DNA of 64,000 nucleotides, from positions 1 through 64,000 of the forward strand of contig NZ_QNSE01000015.1 of NCBI RefSeq assembly GCF_003315485.1. Direction: 5' to 3'. Positions 25,262 to 33,277 of the stretch are shown here, piece by piece (the stretch's first letter is position 1; the number at the start of each line of letters is the position of its first letter). A model generated the notes under the pieces. The model was not told the origin of the DNA, did not search any database, and was given only the letters and a program-made list of their open reading frames with translations. A program made the position numbers and the translations under genes. The stretch is from Marinomonas rhizomae (GTDB taxonomy: Bacteria > Pseudomonadota > Gammaproteobacteria > Pseudomonadales > Marinomonadaceae).

Positions 25262-26830
25262 ATGAAGTATAAAGAAAGTAATCTAGATAGAAGTCTAAAA
25301 AAATGGTTTATAAATGATAACGACCATAATCTTTTGAGAGTAATAAAATTGACAGAAGGAAATATGAGGGGGCTTTCATCATTTTCAATGTCATTTGATT
25401 ATCCTATTACAGCAATTTCTGGAAAAAATGGTTCGGGGAAATCGACTATTTTAGCTTTGGTTTGCTGCGCGTTCCATAATTCTAGTAATGGTTTTAAACT
25501 TCCTAATAGAAAGCAACCATATTATACTTTTGCAGATTTTTTTGTTCAACATGCAGAAGATATTCCTCCAGAAGGTCTACAGGTTTTTTATGGTATTGCC
25601 CATAATAATTGGAAAAAAACGGATATTAATTCGAGTAAAAAAGGGGTTAGGTTTCAAAAAAGAGTGAAAAAAAAAGGTGGAAAATGGAACAATTACGATC
25701 AGCGCATTAAAAGAGAAGTTGTCTTTTTAGGCATAGATCGGATAGTTCCTCATAGCGAAAAAAGTCAATCTAAAAGCTATTCGAAGTCCTTTTTAAATCT
25801 TGGTGATAACGGATGGGAGAATGATGTAAAAGAAATAGTTGGAAATATAATTGGAAAAAAATATGACGATTTCAAATATGTTTCTTACTCGAAGTATAGA
25901 CTTCCTTTAGTTACTTCTAATGGGAAACGGTACTCTGGTTTTAATATGGGGGCTGGTGAAAACGCATTGTTTGAAATGTTTTCAGTGATTTTTTCTGTGT
26001 CAGAAGGAGCGCTTGTTGTAATTGATGAAATAGAACTTGGACTGCACTCTGAAGCACAAAAGAAATTTATTAGACATTTAAAAGAAGTTTGTAAGAAGCG
26101 AAAAATTCAAATCGTTTGTACTACGCATTCTAAAGATATATTTAATGAGCTTCCTGATGAAGCAAGAATGTTTATTGAAAATATAAATGGAAAAACGATA
26201 GTGACTGATTCTATTTCATCAGATTTTGCATTTTCAAAATTAAGCGCGGAAAATCAATGTGAAATTAGCTTGTTAGTTGAAGATGTAGTTGCAAAGAAAC
26301 TATTGCTTAATGTTTTACCAAGTTCAATAAGATCAAGAGTAAGTGTTGAAGTTATTGGTTCTGCCACTTCGCTTTCTCGTCAGCTGGCAGCAAATTATAC
26401 AAGAGAGAAGAGAGAAAAAATTGTAGTGGTTTTTGATGGTGACCAAGTTAGAAAAGAAAAAAGTAACTTAGAATATGGCCATAAAATGGCTGAAACTAAA
26501 GATAAATTAGAAGACGTTAAGGTTTGGATGAGAAGTAATATCGAATATTTGCCTGGTGATACTTGGCCAGAATCTTGGATAATACAAACGTGCTCGGAAA
26601 CGATAGATATTCTTTCTAGCCATCTTCGTGTAGGTGAGGATGAACTGACGGATATAATTGAACAAGGATTAGGAGCTGGAAAGCATAATGAATTTAATGA
26701 AATAGGAAACCTTGTTGGCCTCGATGAACAAGAGGTGTTAAATAGATTTTGTGCAACTATAAGTCAGGCGCATCACTTTCATTTTAGAGATATTATCAAT
26801 TCGATTGAGAATAAATTAGATGGAAATTAA
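25262..26830 (+). CDS. OLD-family AAA ATPase with TOPRIM nuclease domain
   Basis: About 522 residues. ABC-like ATPase: Walker A GKNGSGKS at 54-61, signature-like NMGAGENALFEMF, Walker B LVVIDEIELGLH with D255-E256, and CTTHSKDIF as H-loop. The C-terminus carries a TOPRIM domain: ISLLVEDVVAKKLL (E340) and IVVVFDGDQ (D392, D394). This is the overcoming-lysogenization-defect nuclease layout seen in several phage-defence proteins (GajA, AbiL, retron-associated). The frame opens at 25232; ATG 25262 (MKYKESN) is preferred, though its ribosome site is weak. No UvrD-type (GajB) partner is present; instead a HEPN protein follows. Confidence 0.85.
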   Translation: MKYKESNLDRSLKKWFINDNDHNLLRVIKLTEGNMRGLSSFSMSFDYPITAISGKNGSGKSTILALVCCAFHNSSNGFKLPNRKQPYYTFADFFVQHAEDIPPEGLQVFYGIAHNNWKKTDINSSKKGVRFQKRVKKKGGKWNNYDQRIKREVVFLGIDRIVPHSEKSQSKSYSKSFLNLGDNGWENDVKEIVGNIIGKKYDDFKYVSYSKYRLPLVTSNGKRYSGFNMGAGENALFEMFSVIFSVSEGALVVIDEIELGLHSEAQKKFIRHLKEVCKKRKIQIVCTTHSKDIFNELPDEARMFIENINGKTIVTDSISSDFAFSKLSAENQCEISLLVEDVVAKKLLLNVLPSSIRSRVSVEVIGSATSLSRQLAANYTREKREKIVVVFDGDQVRKEKSNLEYGHKMAETKDKLEDVKVWMRSNIEYLPGDTWPESWIIQTCSETIDILSSHLRVGEDELTDIIEQGLGAGKHNEFNEIGNLVGLDEQEVLNRFCATISQAHHFHFRDIINSIENKLDGN

Positions 26831-26871
26831 ATTTTTATAATATTATTTAGATCTTTGTTTGTTGGAATTTT

Positions 26872-27597
26872 ATGAATTATAGATTAATTGCTATTGAAGT
26901 TGGTGATTTGCTTAAATATGATCAAACGATAAATAAAATTGATCGTGTTGGACAGGCCATTTTTCCTTTTGATAAAGAGTGCTTTCCAAATGACTCAATT
27001 ACATCGTCGCGGGCTAAAATAGTTTACGATTGGATTCTTTCTTTAGCAAAGTACAGAATAGAAAATGAGAAAAGAAATGAACTTCTTATTTCATTCTGTA
27101 GAAAGCTTTGTTCAGGGAGCCATGACTATGAACTTGAAAGAATCCTAGAAAGTAATGGCTTAAATTCAACTTCGGTGAATAGAGAAATAATATCTAACTT
27201 TATGTCCCACTCTTTTCATGCTGAAATTGTTTTACATTCCAAAAAATTATTTATACAAGGTCATTATTTTCATGCAGTTTTTGAAGCATGCAAGGTCTAC
27301 AATAAAAAAGTTCAAGAAAAGGCACAATCAGAGAAAGATGGCCAAAATCTAATGCTAGATGTATGGGGTGCAGATAATGGAGTTTTAAAAATAACTCCTT
27401 GTCAAACAGAGACTGATAGAAATACTCAAAATGGCATAAAGTTTCTATCTGCTGGTCTTATGCAAGCTATTCGTAATCCAACAGCTCATGAACCAGCTAT
27501 TGATTGGCCTGTTAATAAACAGGATTGCTTAGATTTGTTAGGTTTTTTATCCTATTTATTTAGACAATTAGACAAGTCTACTTATTATAAGGCATAA
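26872..27597 (+). CDS. TIGR02391/Ymh-like HEPN protein
   Basis: A 241-residue protein. FHAEIVLHSKKLFIQGHYFHAVFEACKVYNKKVQEKAQSEKDGQNLMLDVWG and the closing GLMQAIRNPTAHEP match the TIGR02391 (Hypoth_Ymh) family. R201-N-P-T-A-H206 is a HEPN RNase motif (R-x4-H). HEPN proteins often act as RNA-cutting effectors in abortive infection. It follows the OLD-type gene by 41 bases in one operon. Toxic RNase action released by the ATPase is a reasonable hypothesis, not shown. Confidence 0.75.
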   Translation: MNYRLIAIEVGDLLKYDQTINKIDRVGQAIFPFDKECFPNDSITSSRAKIVYDWILSLAKYRIENEKRNELLISFCRKLCSGSHDYELERILESNGLNSTSVNREIISNFMSHSFHAEIVLHSKKLFIQGHYFHAVFEACKVYNKKVQEKAQSEKDGQNLMLDVWGADNGVLKITPCQTETDRNTQNGIKFLSAGLMQAIRNPTAHEPAIDWPVNKQDCLDLLGFLSYLFRQLDKSTYYKA

Positions 27598-27605
27598 GAG
27601 TTGTA

Positions 27606-27634
27606 TTGACCCCATCCGCATCTTGATCTAACAT
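27606..27634 (+). promoter_or_regulatory. sigma70 promoter of antirepressor leader 2
   Basis: TTGACC, 17 bases, TAACAT: the same boxes and spacing as 19176-19204. It starts 9 bases after the HEPN gene stop. Confidence 0.7.
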
Positions 27635-27639
27635 TCTAC

Positions 27640-27867
27640 TTGCACTGGCAAAATCCAGTGCCGGGATTCGAACCCCGTTTATACCGTAGCGGCCTAAAAC
27701 ACGCACCGCGTGTTTTTTTGTGGCCGGAGTCCGCCTGTTATGGTGGGTCTTTGTTGGGCAACCTTCGGGTTGGCCGTTCCTACGGGCGGTAGTTCGAACC
27801 TGATTTAGATCCACCACCTTATTGAGATTCGAACCTCACGAGGTGGTCAAAACTTTGACCGTAGGAG
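27640..27867 (+). ncRNA. C4-type antisense RNA leader, copy 2 (TTCGAAC specificity)
   Basis: Same order of elements as copy 1: CACTGG/CCAGTG; CGGG/CCCG with loop A ATTCGAAC (27666-27673); terminator hairpin; TGGTGGGTCT paired with AGATCCACCA, enclosing a UUCG-capped helix CAACC/GGTTG and motif B GTTCGAA (27792-27798); TGAG/CTCA with loop C ATTCGAAC (27827-27834); AGGAGG before the ATG at 27875. Compared with copy 1, the UUCG helix changes on both sides (CTAGC/GCTAG to CAACC/GGTTG), which is compensatory, and A, B and C all change so that B still complements A and C. This covariation is the main evidence for a functional RNA. Confidence 0.7.
27696..27719 (+). terminator. internal terminator-like hairpin in leader 2
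   Basis: Stem AAAACACGC/GCGTGTTTT, loop ACC, then a T-run. Conserved with copy 1 apart from the loop. Confidence 0.7.
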
Positions 27868-27874
27868 GCCAAGT

Positions 27875-28474
27875 ATGGCTATGCAACTGATTCCGCTTCA
27901 CACTCGCTCTATCAACGAGCAAACCCTCGATACCGTAAATGCCCGTGATCTTCACACCTTTCTTGAGCTAGGTCGCGATTTTTCCAATTGGATAAAAGCT
28001 CGCATTGCTCAATATGGCTTTGAAGAAGGTGAAGATTTTACGGTTATTTCCCGCTCGCCAAAATTGGCGAGCGGGAATCGTGGTGCAACGAAAGAGTATT
28101 TCGTCACCCTAGACATGGCAAAAGAACTGGCCATGGTTGAACGCAACGAGAAGGGCAAGCAAGCCCGCCGCTACTTCATTGACTGCGAAAAACAACTCCA
28201 CGAACAAAAACACCTTCCCGCCACCACGCCCAACACAGCAACCCTCGAAACAGGCCTTCACGAGAAAGAAAAATACCAACTCCTCAACGACATGATCAAA
28301 TCCCTAAAACTCGACAGCAACCCCGTCGTCATCCCCTCCATAGAAATGGTCAACATGATCCATGCCATCCGCATGTACCAACAACAAATAGCCCAACTCC
28401 GCACACCAGACTGGGTAAACGACAACGTCGACCGCGTCAAAGACTACGCCCAGCGCAGCTTCACGGATTTCTAA
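27875..28474 (+). CDS. AntA/AntB-type phage antirepressor
   Basis: A 199-residue protein with an N-terminal AntA/AntB domain: TVNARDLHTFLELGRDFSNWIKARIAQYGFEEGEDFTVI, then EYFVTLDMAKELAMVERNEKGKQARRYFIDCEKQL. The C-terminal part (LLNDMIKSLKLDSNPVVIPSIEMVNMIHAIRMYQQ... DYAQRSFTDF) matches that of the Rha-type protein at 19441, so the two are modular: different N-termini, shared C-terminus, shared leader. AGGAGG stands six bases before the ATG. In P1, the ant antirepressor is controlled by C4 RNA, which fits this leader. Confidence 0.88.
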   Translation: MAMQLIPLHTRSINEQTLDTVNARDLHTFLELGRDFSNWIKARIAQYGFEEGEDFTVISRSPKLASGNRGATKEYFVTLDMAKELAMVERNEKGKQARRYFIDCEKQLHEQKHLPATTPNTATLETGLHEKEKYQLLNDMIKSLKLDSNPVVIPSIEMVNMIHAIRMYQQQIAQLRTPDWVNDNVDRVKDYAQRSFTDF

Positions 28475-28607
28475 ATTTATAGCTCGTTTTCGTTATTTAG
28501 TGACAGGTTTGTGGGGCCTTATTGATATATACGTAGTTTTTTAAAGTCGTTTTTGATTTTTGTATGAGCTATCCGAGAAGTCAAAAATAATGGCGTCCCA
28601 TGCCAAC

Positions 28608-29387
28608 CTACATTTGTTTGAATAAATGCGCGTTATTTCGACTTACTGGTAATACTCTATCAATTCCTTTGAGTAAAACGTTTAAGTAACCGTTTTCGTC
28701 TTTGAGCACTTGTTTTATATGACTAACCTGAATGATAACTGAGCGATGAATGCGCCAGAACTCATTAGGGTCTAGTTCTTCTAACAATTGTTTGATCGAT
28801 TTTTTAATTAAAAAGCTACCTTGCTCAGTCACTACCGTGGTGTATTTATCCTCCGCAATGAAGCAGCTCACATCACTGACTTTAATGACATGGATACCAT
28901 TTCCCAGAGAAGCATTAATCCATTGCAGTGACTGATGTGTATGTTGGGGGAGTAACTTAGTCAATTGTTTGGCGTCAAGCTCATATTTGACTGTTGTTTG
29001 CGAACGTTTCTTTAATCGCTGAATGCACTCTAGTAAACGCTTTTCATCTACAGGCTTTAATAAATAATCCAAAGCTTCATGTTCGAACGCAGCGACCGCA
29101 TGTTCATCATATGCGGTAACAAATACCAGATTACCACTATAGCCCGATTCACGGAGTGCTTTGGCCGTTTCAATCCCGCTAATTCCGGGCATTTTTATGT
29201 CCATAAAAATAGTGTGAATATTAAGTTCATTCGCGACATTCAACGCTTCAACGCCGGAGCCGACCGCGATAGTTTGGTCAATATCTTCCCAAAGCTCTTG
29301 CAATAGCTTCTGTAGGTGAAAACGTAATAATGGTTCATCATCTACCACCATAACATGTACCAACTTTTCTGATTTAGTGTCCGGCAT
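28608..29387 (-). CDS. LytTR-family response regulator
   Basis: A 259-residue regulator: receiver domain MVVDDEPLLRFHLQKLLQ... with the phospho-accepting aspartate in TIFMDIKMPGISG and the lysine in YLLKPVD, then a LytTR DNA-binding domain (about 155-255; FWRIHRSVIIQVSHIKQV). It overlaps the histidine kinase gene by 14 bases. It is last in a four-gene minus-strand operon with its own cognate kinase and two envelope proteins, which are probable targets or signal partners. Confidence 0.9.
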   Translation of the reverse strand: MPDTKSEKLVHVMVVDDEPLLRFHLQKLLQELWEDIDQTIAVGSGVEALNVANELNIHTIFMDIKMPGISGIETAKALRESGYSGNLVFVTAYDEHAVAAFEHEALDYLLKPVDEKRLLECIQRLKKRSQTTVKYELDAKQLTKLLPQHTHQSLQWINASLGNGIHVIKVSDVSCFIAEDKYTTVVTEQGSFLIKKSIKQLLEELDPNEFWRIHRSVIIQVSHIKQVLKDENGYLNVLLKGIDRVLPVSRNNAHLFKQM

Positions 29388-30483
29388 TTCCCATTCCTAA
29401 CATGGCAGAAGGTTGCAAGCTCAATGGCCAACTAAGTTGAACTTGGCAACCTGAAATCTGTTTATGTTCATTTAATACATTATTGATCTCAAAACGAGCG
29501 TGCTCCCCATAAATCAAGAGCAGCCTTTGGCGAATATTTTTTAAAGCTATACCATGCTTATTGTCTGTAGTATCGGATTCTTGCCAGTTCGGCTTTAATC
29601 CAGCACCCGTATCACGAATGGAGACATAGCAGTTTTCATCATCAATACGCACAGAGACGGCAATGAATCCTCCTTCTAAACTTGGTTCAATGCCGTGGAC
29701 AATCGCATTTTCAACCAATGGTTGTAGTAAGAATGGAGGGCACTCGGCCTTTTCTATAGCTCCAGGTTTTTGTATTTGAAAATTTAGACGATTCCCCATT
29801 CGCACCTTTTGAATAGATAGATACGCGGCGACTAGGTCCAATTCTTCAACTAATTTAATACGCGGCTGTTTTATCTTGCTCATAGAAACTCTTAGCAAGC
29901 TGGTTAAATCGTCTAGCATGCGTTTGGCATCATTAGGCCGAATGTCAATTAAGACCAGAATGTTAGCAAGCGTATTGAATAGAAAATGCGGCTCAATTTG
30001 AGATTGCAGCATTTGGTAATTAGATTCTGCCAGTTGTTTTTCTTGCATGAGCGCTTTCATTTTCTGCTCTTGCAGCTCTTGCTCTTTTCGACTGAGTCTA
30101 TGAGCATTATAAAAAATGTAAGTTACCAGCATGCTAAAAAGCACTTTTAAAAGCAGGTCTGACCAAGACGCATTCAGCACAGCATCAACGGAGTCATAAA
30201 CTTGGTATAGTAAATAGCACATACCAATAATAACGCCGCCTAAGTAGCCTAATATTGTCGCCTTAAGGATAGATAACTTATCTTTTAAATAATAAAGACT
30301 CAGCCGAATACAGGAAAAACAGGCTGCACCAAATACCAAAGATATTTGCAAGGTCATCCAGAACTCACCCGCTTTGGTGATCCAGATAACCACGGCAATC
30401 AAGGTACAATAAATCAGTACGGTTAAAGTGTCTTTGAGTAATTCATGACGGTGCCAAAACGTCTTAAAAGGAAGTTTATGCAT
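29374..30483 (-). CDS. LytS/YehU-type sensor histidine kinase
   Basis: A 369-residue kinase with about four N-terminal membrane segments (to residue ~125), a short coiled coil (RKEQELQEQKMKALMQEKQLAES), the His_kinase core QIEPHFLFNTLANILVLID with the phospho-histidine in PHFLFN, and an ATPase domain (LVENAIVHGIEPSLEGG, DTGAGL). Its 3' end overlaps the response regulator gene and its 5' end overlaps the membrane-protein gene by 8 bases. Confidence 0.9.
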   Translation of the reverse strand: MHKLPFKTFWHRHELLKDTLTVLIYCTLIAVVIWITKAGEFWMTLQISLVFGAACFSCIRLSLYYLKDKLSILKATILGYLGGVIIGMCYLLYQVYDSVDAVLNASWSDLLLKVLFSMLVTYIFYNAHRLSRKEQELQEQKMKALMQEKQLAESNYQMLQSQIEPHFLFNTLANILVLIDIRPNDAKRMLDDLTSLLRVSMSKIKQPRIKLVEELDLVAAYLSIQKVRMGNRLNFQIQKPGAIEKAECPPFLLQPLVENAIVHGIEPSLEGGFIAVSVRIDDENCYVSIRDTGAGLKPNWQESDTTDNKHGIALKNIRQRLLLIYGEHARFEINNVLNEHKQISGCQVQLSWPLSLQPSAMLGMGNAGH

Positions 30484-31165
30484 AAGCTATTTCTCGTTTG
30501 TATTTTACTAACTTATAACTGCCCATCACGAAAAACCATAGCATGCACCCAACCCCAAAAATGCCTCCCAAATACTCTAACATAGGTGCGGCTGTTAACA
30601 CTCCTACACAGCCAAACACAAGAGCGATACTTCTTAATAAAGGCGTAAGTGAGCAATGTATATTCAAACTGAGCCCCATTGCAATCAACCAAAGGCCACC
30701 AACAATTTCATTACCACCACCCATACCATTAATCAGCATTTGTAGGTTGTACCATTGCGAAATAGCCAGTTCTTGATGTTGACCCATAAGCTCCAGAAGC
30801 ATATGAGTCCCCACGTTGGCTAACATGCCCGTAACAATGGTAATACCAGCCCAGAGATACCCTAAAATTAAGGCAAAGGACCGAAAAAAACCTGTTACTA
30901 GGTGTGTTTTTATACTGATTTGAAAGCCAATTAATGCCAAACCAAATAGAATATAAATAACAAAGTACCATACATAAAGTAAGGTTGAATAAGAGGCTAT
31001 AAATTCCAACTGAGGTAGGACTGCTTGTGCAGTATCCCCATATGATACATAGGAAAGTAAGGCTACATAAACAATCATACCCACTAGAAAGCTAAGCCCA
31101 GCGATCCAACTCGTTGTGCCGGTTAATAAGTTATTTTTCATCTTGGTGCGCCTATTGTTATTCAT
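30476..31165 (-). CDS. multi-pass membrane protein of unknown function
   Basis: A 229-residue protein with about six membrane helices and short loops; MKNNLLTGTTSWIAGLSFLVGMIVY is the likely true start region (a second methionine lies at residue 9). I do not recognise a family with certainty. It sits between an OmpV-like gene (3-base gap) and the kinase gene (8-base overlap), so it may be a sensor accessory or part of an envelope system controlled by the LytTR regulator. Confidence 0.6.
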   Translation of the reverse strand: MNNNRRTKMKNNLLTGTTSWIAGLSFLVGMIVYVALLSYVSYGDTAQAVLPQLEFIASYSTLLYVWYFVIYILFGLALIGFQISIKTHLVTGFFRSFALILGYLWAGITIVTGMLANVGTHMLLELMGQHQELAISQWYNLQMLINGMGGGNEIVGGLWLIAMGLSLNIHCSLTPLLRSIALVFGCVGVLTAAPMLEYLGGIFGVGCMLWFFVMGSYKLVKYKREIAYA

Positions 31166-31168
31166 TGT

Positions 31169-31924
31169 TTAAAACTGATAAAAAACAGAGAACGCGCCAC
31201 TCCAGTAATTCGAGCGCTTAACGATTGGACTATCAGCGATTGCTTCTCCTAAATGGTCATACGCTACTCTTGTCGCAAGATGCCATTTAGTTGTAATCGG
31301 GTAAACATGCGTTAACGAAAGGTTGGTATTCGTTACGGCTTCACCTTTGTAAGCTGAAAAACGGCTATTGCTTTCTTTGGAACTTACGCCGTAATAATAG
31401 TCCACCAATTCATCAGATTGATGTTGTATCGCTGCAGCAGGGATGAATGTTCCTAATCTGGTTTGAAGCTTTTTAGAGAGCATAAGTTTAGCTTCATAGC
31501 CTTCGTGAGTATTAGATACATCCGTTGATATAGCCGTTGTTATGTCTACAATGGGAGTGTAATGAGTCCATTGTAGTGCTAATTCGGTCGCGTCATCACG
31601 TTTGTCAAAATGTTTTAGAAGGCTGTTATCCTCTTTATCAAAGACCGACTCTCGCATTAGAAATACACTGCTAAATTGATCGTTTGTTCCTATTTTCTTC
31701 GTTAAACCTATTCCCTCTGGTCCCACGATGAACATACCGTACTGAACATTCAAATACGGGTGAATTTTGACATCATTGTCTTCGCCAATGACATGATTTT
31801 GTTCGCCTAATAATGAAAGCCCAAGGTTGGCATTTAACTCGGTTGCATTGGCAAACAGGCTAACACTTGCTAACAGAATAGGGGCACTCCATTTAGTTGT
31901 TGTTACTAAGGTACGCATTTTCAT
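31169..31924 (-). CDS. MipA/OmpV-like outer-membrane protein
   Basis: A 251-residue protein with a signal peptide (cleavage after LFANA) and alternating beta strands of an outer-membrane barrel. The end, ADSPIVKRSNYWSGAFSVFYQF, is the MipA/OmpV C-terminal signature with the terminal phenylalanine used for BAM recognition. First gene of the operon OmpV-like, membrane protein, kinase, regulator. Confidence 0.75.
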   Translation of the reverse strand: MKMRTLVTTTKWSAPILLASVSLFANATELNANLGLSLLGEQNHVIGEDNDVKIHPYLNVQYGMFIVGPEGIGLTKKIGTNDQFSSVFLMRESVFDKEDNSLLKHFDKRDDATELALQWTHYTPIVDITTAISTDVSNTHEGYEAKLMLSKKLQTRLGTFIPAAAIQHQSDELVDYYYGVSSKESNSRFSAYKGEAVTNTNLSLTHVYPITTKWHLATRVAYDHLGEAIADSPIVKRSNYWSGAFSVFYQF

Positions 31925-32137
31925 CTCTTTACTCTTTTTTCTTTGTTGATAGGTATTTTTAAAGAATGCACTTCAAAAGTGCGGGCTAAAGATCACATAA
32001 AATAAACTGGGCGAAATGATCAGGTGACGAAAGGTCGTATTAAGAGATAAGTGGAAAAATACGGGGATCTAATGGCTAATAGAATTCGGGAGAAGATGAA
32101 AAACAGCTTAATTTTCACCTTCCCCCTAATAAATTTT

Positions 32138-32272
32138 GTAGAAGGCATCCTCACCCTAAACGACATCTTCCCATCGGAAATAAAAGGCAATTGGAGCATA
32201 GACAAAGTCAGCGCACGAGGTGTCAGCAAAGCAGGGTGTCGGTGTACTGTGGTGGCAAGCGAGGTGGTTTGA
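32138..32272 (+). pseudogene. third copy of the gpD 3' end
   Basis: Starts GTAGAAGGCATCCTCACC and encodes VEGILTLNDIFPSEIKGNWSIDKVSARGVSKAGCRC and VVASEVV. It is more diverged than copies 1 and 2, suggesting an older duplication or a piece of a second related prophage. Confidence 0.85.
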
Positions 32273-32318
32273 GGTTTTGTTGTGCTACTTTGGTAGTATG
32301 TGGTTTTTTTTAATTTAT

Positions 32319-32335
32319 GGTGCCATTATGGCACC
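32319..32335. promoter_or_regulatory. putative antitoxin operator
   Basis: Inverted repeat GGTGCC-ATTAT-GGCACC about 45 bases before the DUF1778 antitoxin gene, in the usual place for autoregulation by a TacA-type antitoxin. Confidence 0.5.
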
Positions 32336-32377
32336 TAATATTATAGATTTGGTGTATCACCCGCCAAGGAGAAAGCG

Positions 32378-32683
32378 ATGACGACATCTCATATACAAGA
32401 AAATGTGCGGCTCGTTGCCAGAGCGCCTAAAGAGGTTCAAGAGATCATTATTAACGCGGCGGAGCTATCCGGTGCTTCAATGTCTCAGTTTATGATTGAT
32501 GCCGCCTTAGATAAGGCAAAGGAAGTGGTAGAGCGTAATAGACTATTAAAATTGTCGATGGAAGGAGCGGATCGATTTTTTGAAGCATTAGATAATCCGC
32601 CAGAAATTCAACATCTTGATGACGCTTATGAAGCGCTAAAGGGTTATGAGAATGGCGCTGTCACTTTTAAAAGAAAGCCATAA
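32378..32683 (+). CDS. DUF1778 (TacA-type) antitoxin
   Basis: A 101-residue protein with an N-terminal ribbon-helix-helix (ARAPKEVQEIIINAAELSGASMSQFMIDAALDKAKEVV) and a C-terminal toxin-binding tail ending in a lysine-rich stretch. AAGGAG precedes the ATG. It overlaps the toxin gene by 38 bases. The antitoxin frame is intact although its toxin is not. Confidence 0.88.
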   Translation: MTTSHIQENVRLVARAPKEVQEIIINAAELSGASMSQFMIDAALDKAKEVVERNRLLKLSMEGADRFFEALDNPPEIQHLDDAYEALKGYENGAVTFKRKP

Positions 32684-33155
32684 TCGAAAACGCTTTAATT
32701 GCGGCAATGAGCGAATTAACAAATTTCTAAAAGAGTCTGCGAATAGTGCGGCAAAGCGAAATCTATCTAGGACATTTGTTTTAGAGGGGAGCGATGAAAC
32801 AGACATTGTGGGCTATTACTCGCTCAGTAATATCGAGGTCAAAGTTCCTGTTCCTCATAAACTGTACAAGAAATACCCCAACCCATTGCCCGGCGTAACA
32901 TTAGCCAGGATGTGAGTGGATGAAGGTTGCCAAGGGCAGGACATCGCCAAGATAATGGTAGTCGATGCAATGAGGCGAACATTGCTGATAAACGAGAACA
33001 TGGGCGTCGTTGGACTGTTTGTCGACGCCAAAGACGATGATCTCGTTACATTTTATCAACATTGTGGCTTTATCTTCCTTCAGAAGGAAGAACTCACCGC
33101 CAAATTTTGGATGCCGATCGACTCCATTGTAGCCTTCTTCAAAGATCGAAAATAA
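32646..33155 (+). pseudogene. TacT-type GNAT toxin with in-frame stop
   Basis: The frame runs 32646-33155 with one TGA at 32913-32915. Before it: NRKRFNCGNERINKFLKESANSAAKRNLSRTFVL and VGYYSLSNIEV; after it: VDEGCQGQDIAKIMVVDAMRR (the acetyl-CoA loop) and VDAKDDDLVTFYQHCGFIFL. TacT toxins acetylate aminoacyl-tRNA. The stop falls where a W or similar residue is expected in LARLxVD, so a point mutation inactivated it. The loop QGQDIA also departs from the usual QGxGxG. Confidence 0.85.
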
Positions 33156-33277
33156 CCGAATTTGGGGAAGGCAGTCGAGATGGGATTTGGTCTATTACTG
33201 TGAACGGGAATTGGTGTATTACTTTCGAATTTGTTGATGGTAATGCTTACATTCTCAACTATGAGGATTATCACTAA
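33156..33277 (+). pseudogene. 3' remnant of a higB toxin gene
   Basis: The last ~35 codons of a HigB/RelE-family toxin: EGSRDGIWSITVNGNWCITFEFVDGNAYILNYEDYH. The first half is missing; the join is right after the TacT stop. It is in frame with a longer shadow ORF starting inside tacT, so a hybrid 71-residue product cannot be excluded. Confidence 0.8.

Larger units (their letters stand above)
31925..32377. other. intergenic region with gpD remnant and TA operator
   Basis: A 453-base gap between divergent genes. It holds the promoter of the OmpV-LytTR operon on the left, the third gpD 3' remnant (32138-32272) and the putative TacA operator (32319-32335). Nothing else was recognised. Confidence 0.6.

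Noticed and set aside
27661..27680. Minus-strand tRNA T-arm-like sequence in leader 2
   Set aside because: Only the T-arm resemblance is present; no acceptor, anticodon or D arms fit, and the homologous leader 1 has a different loop.
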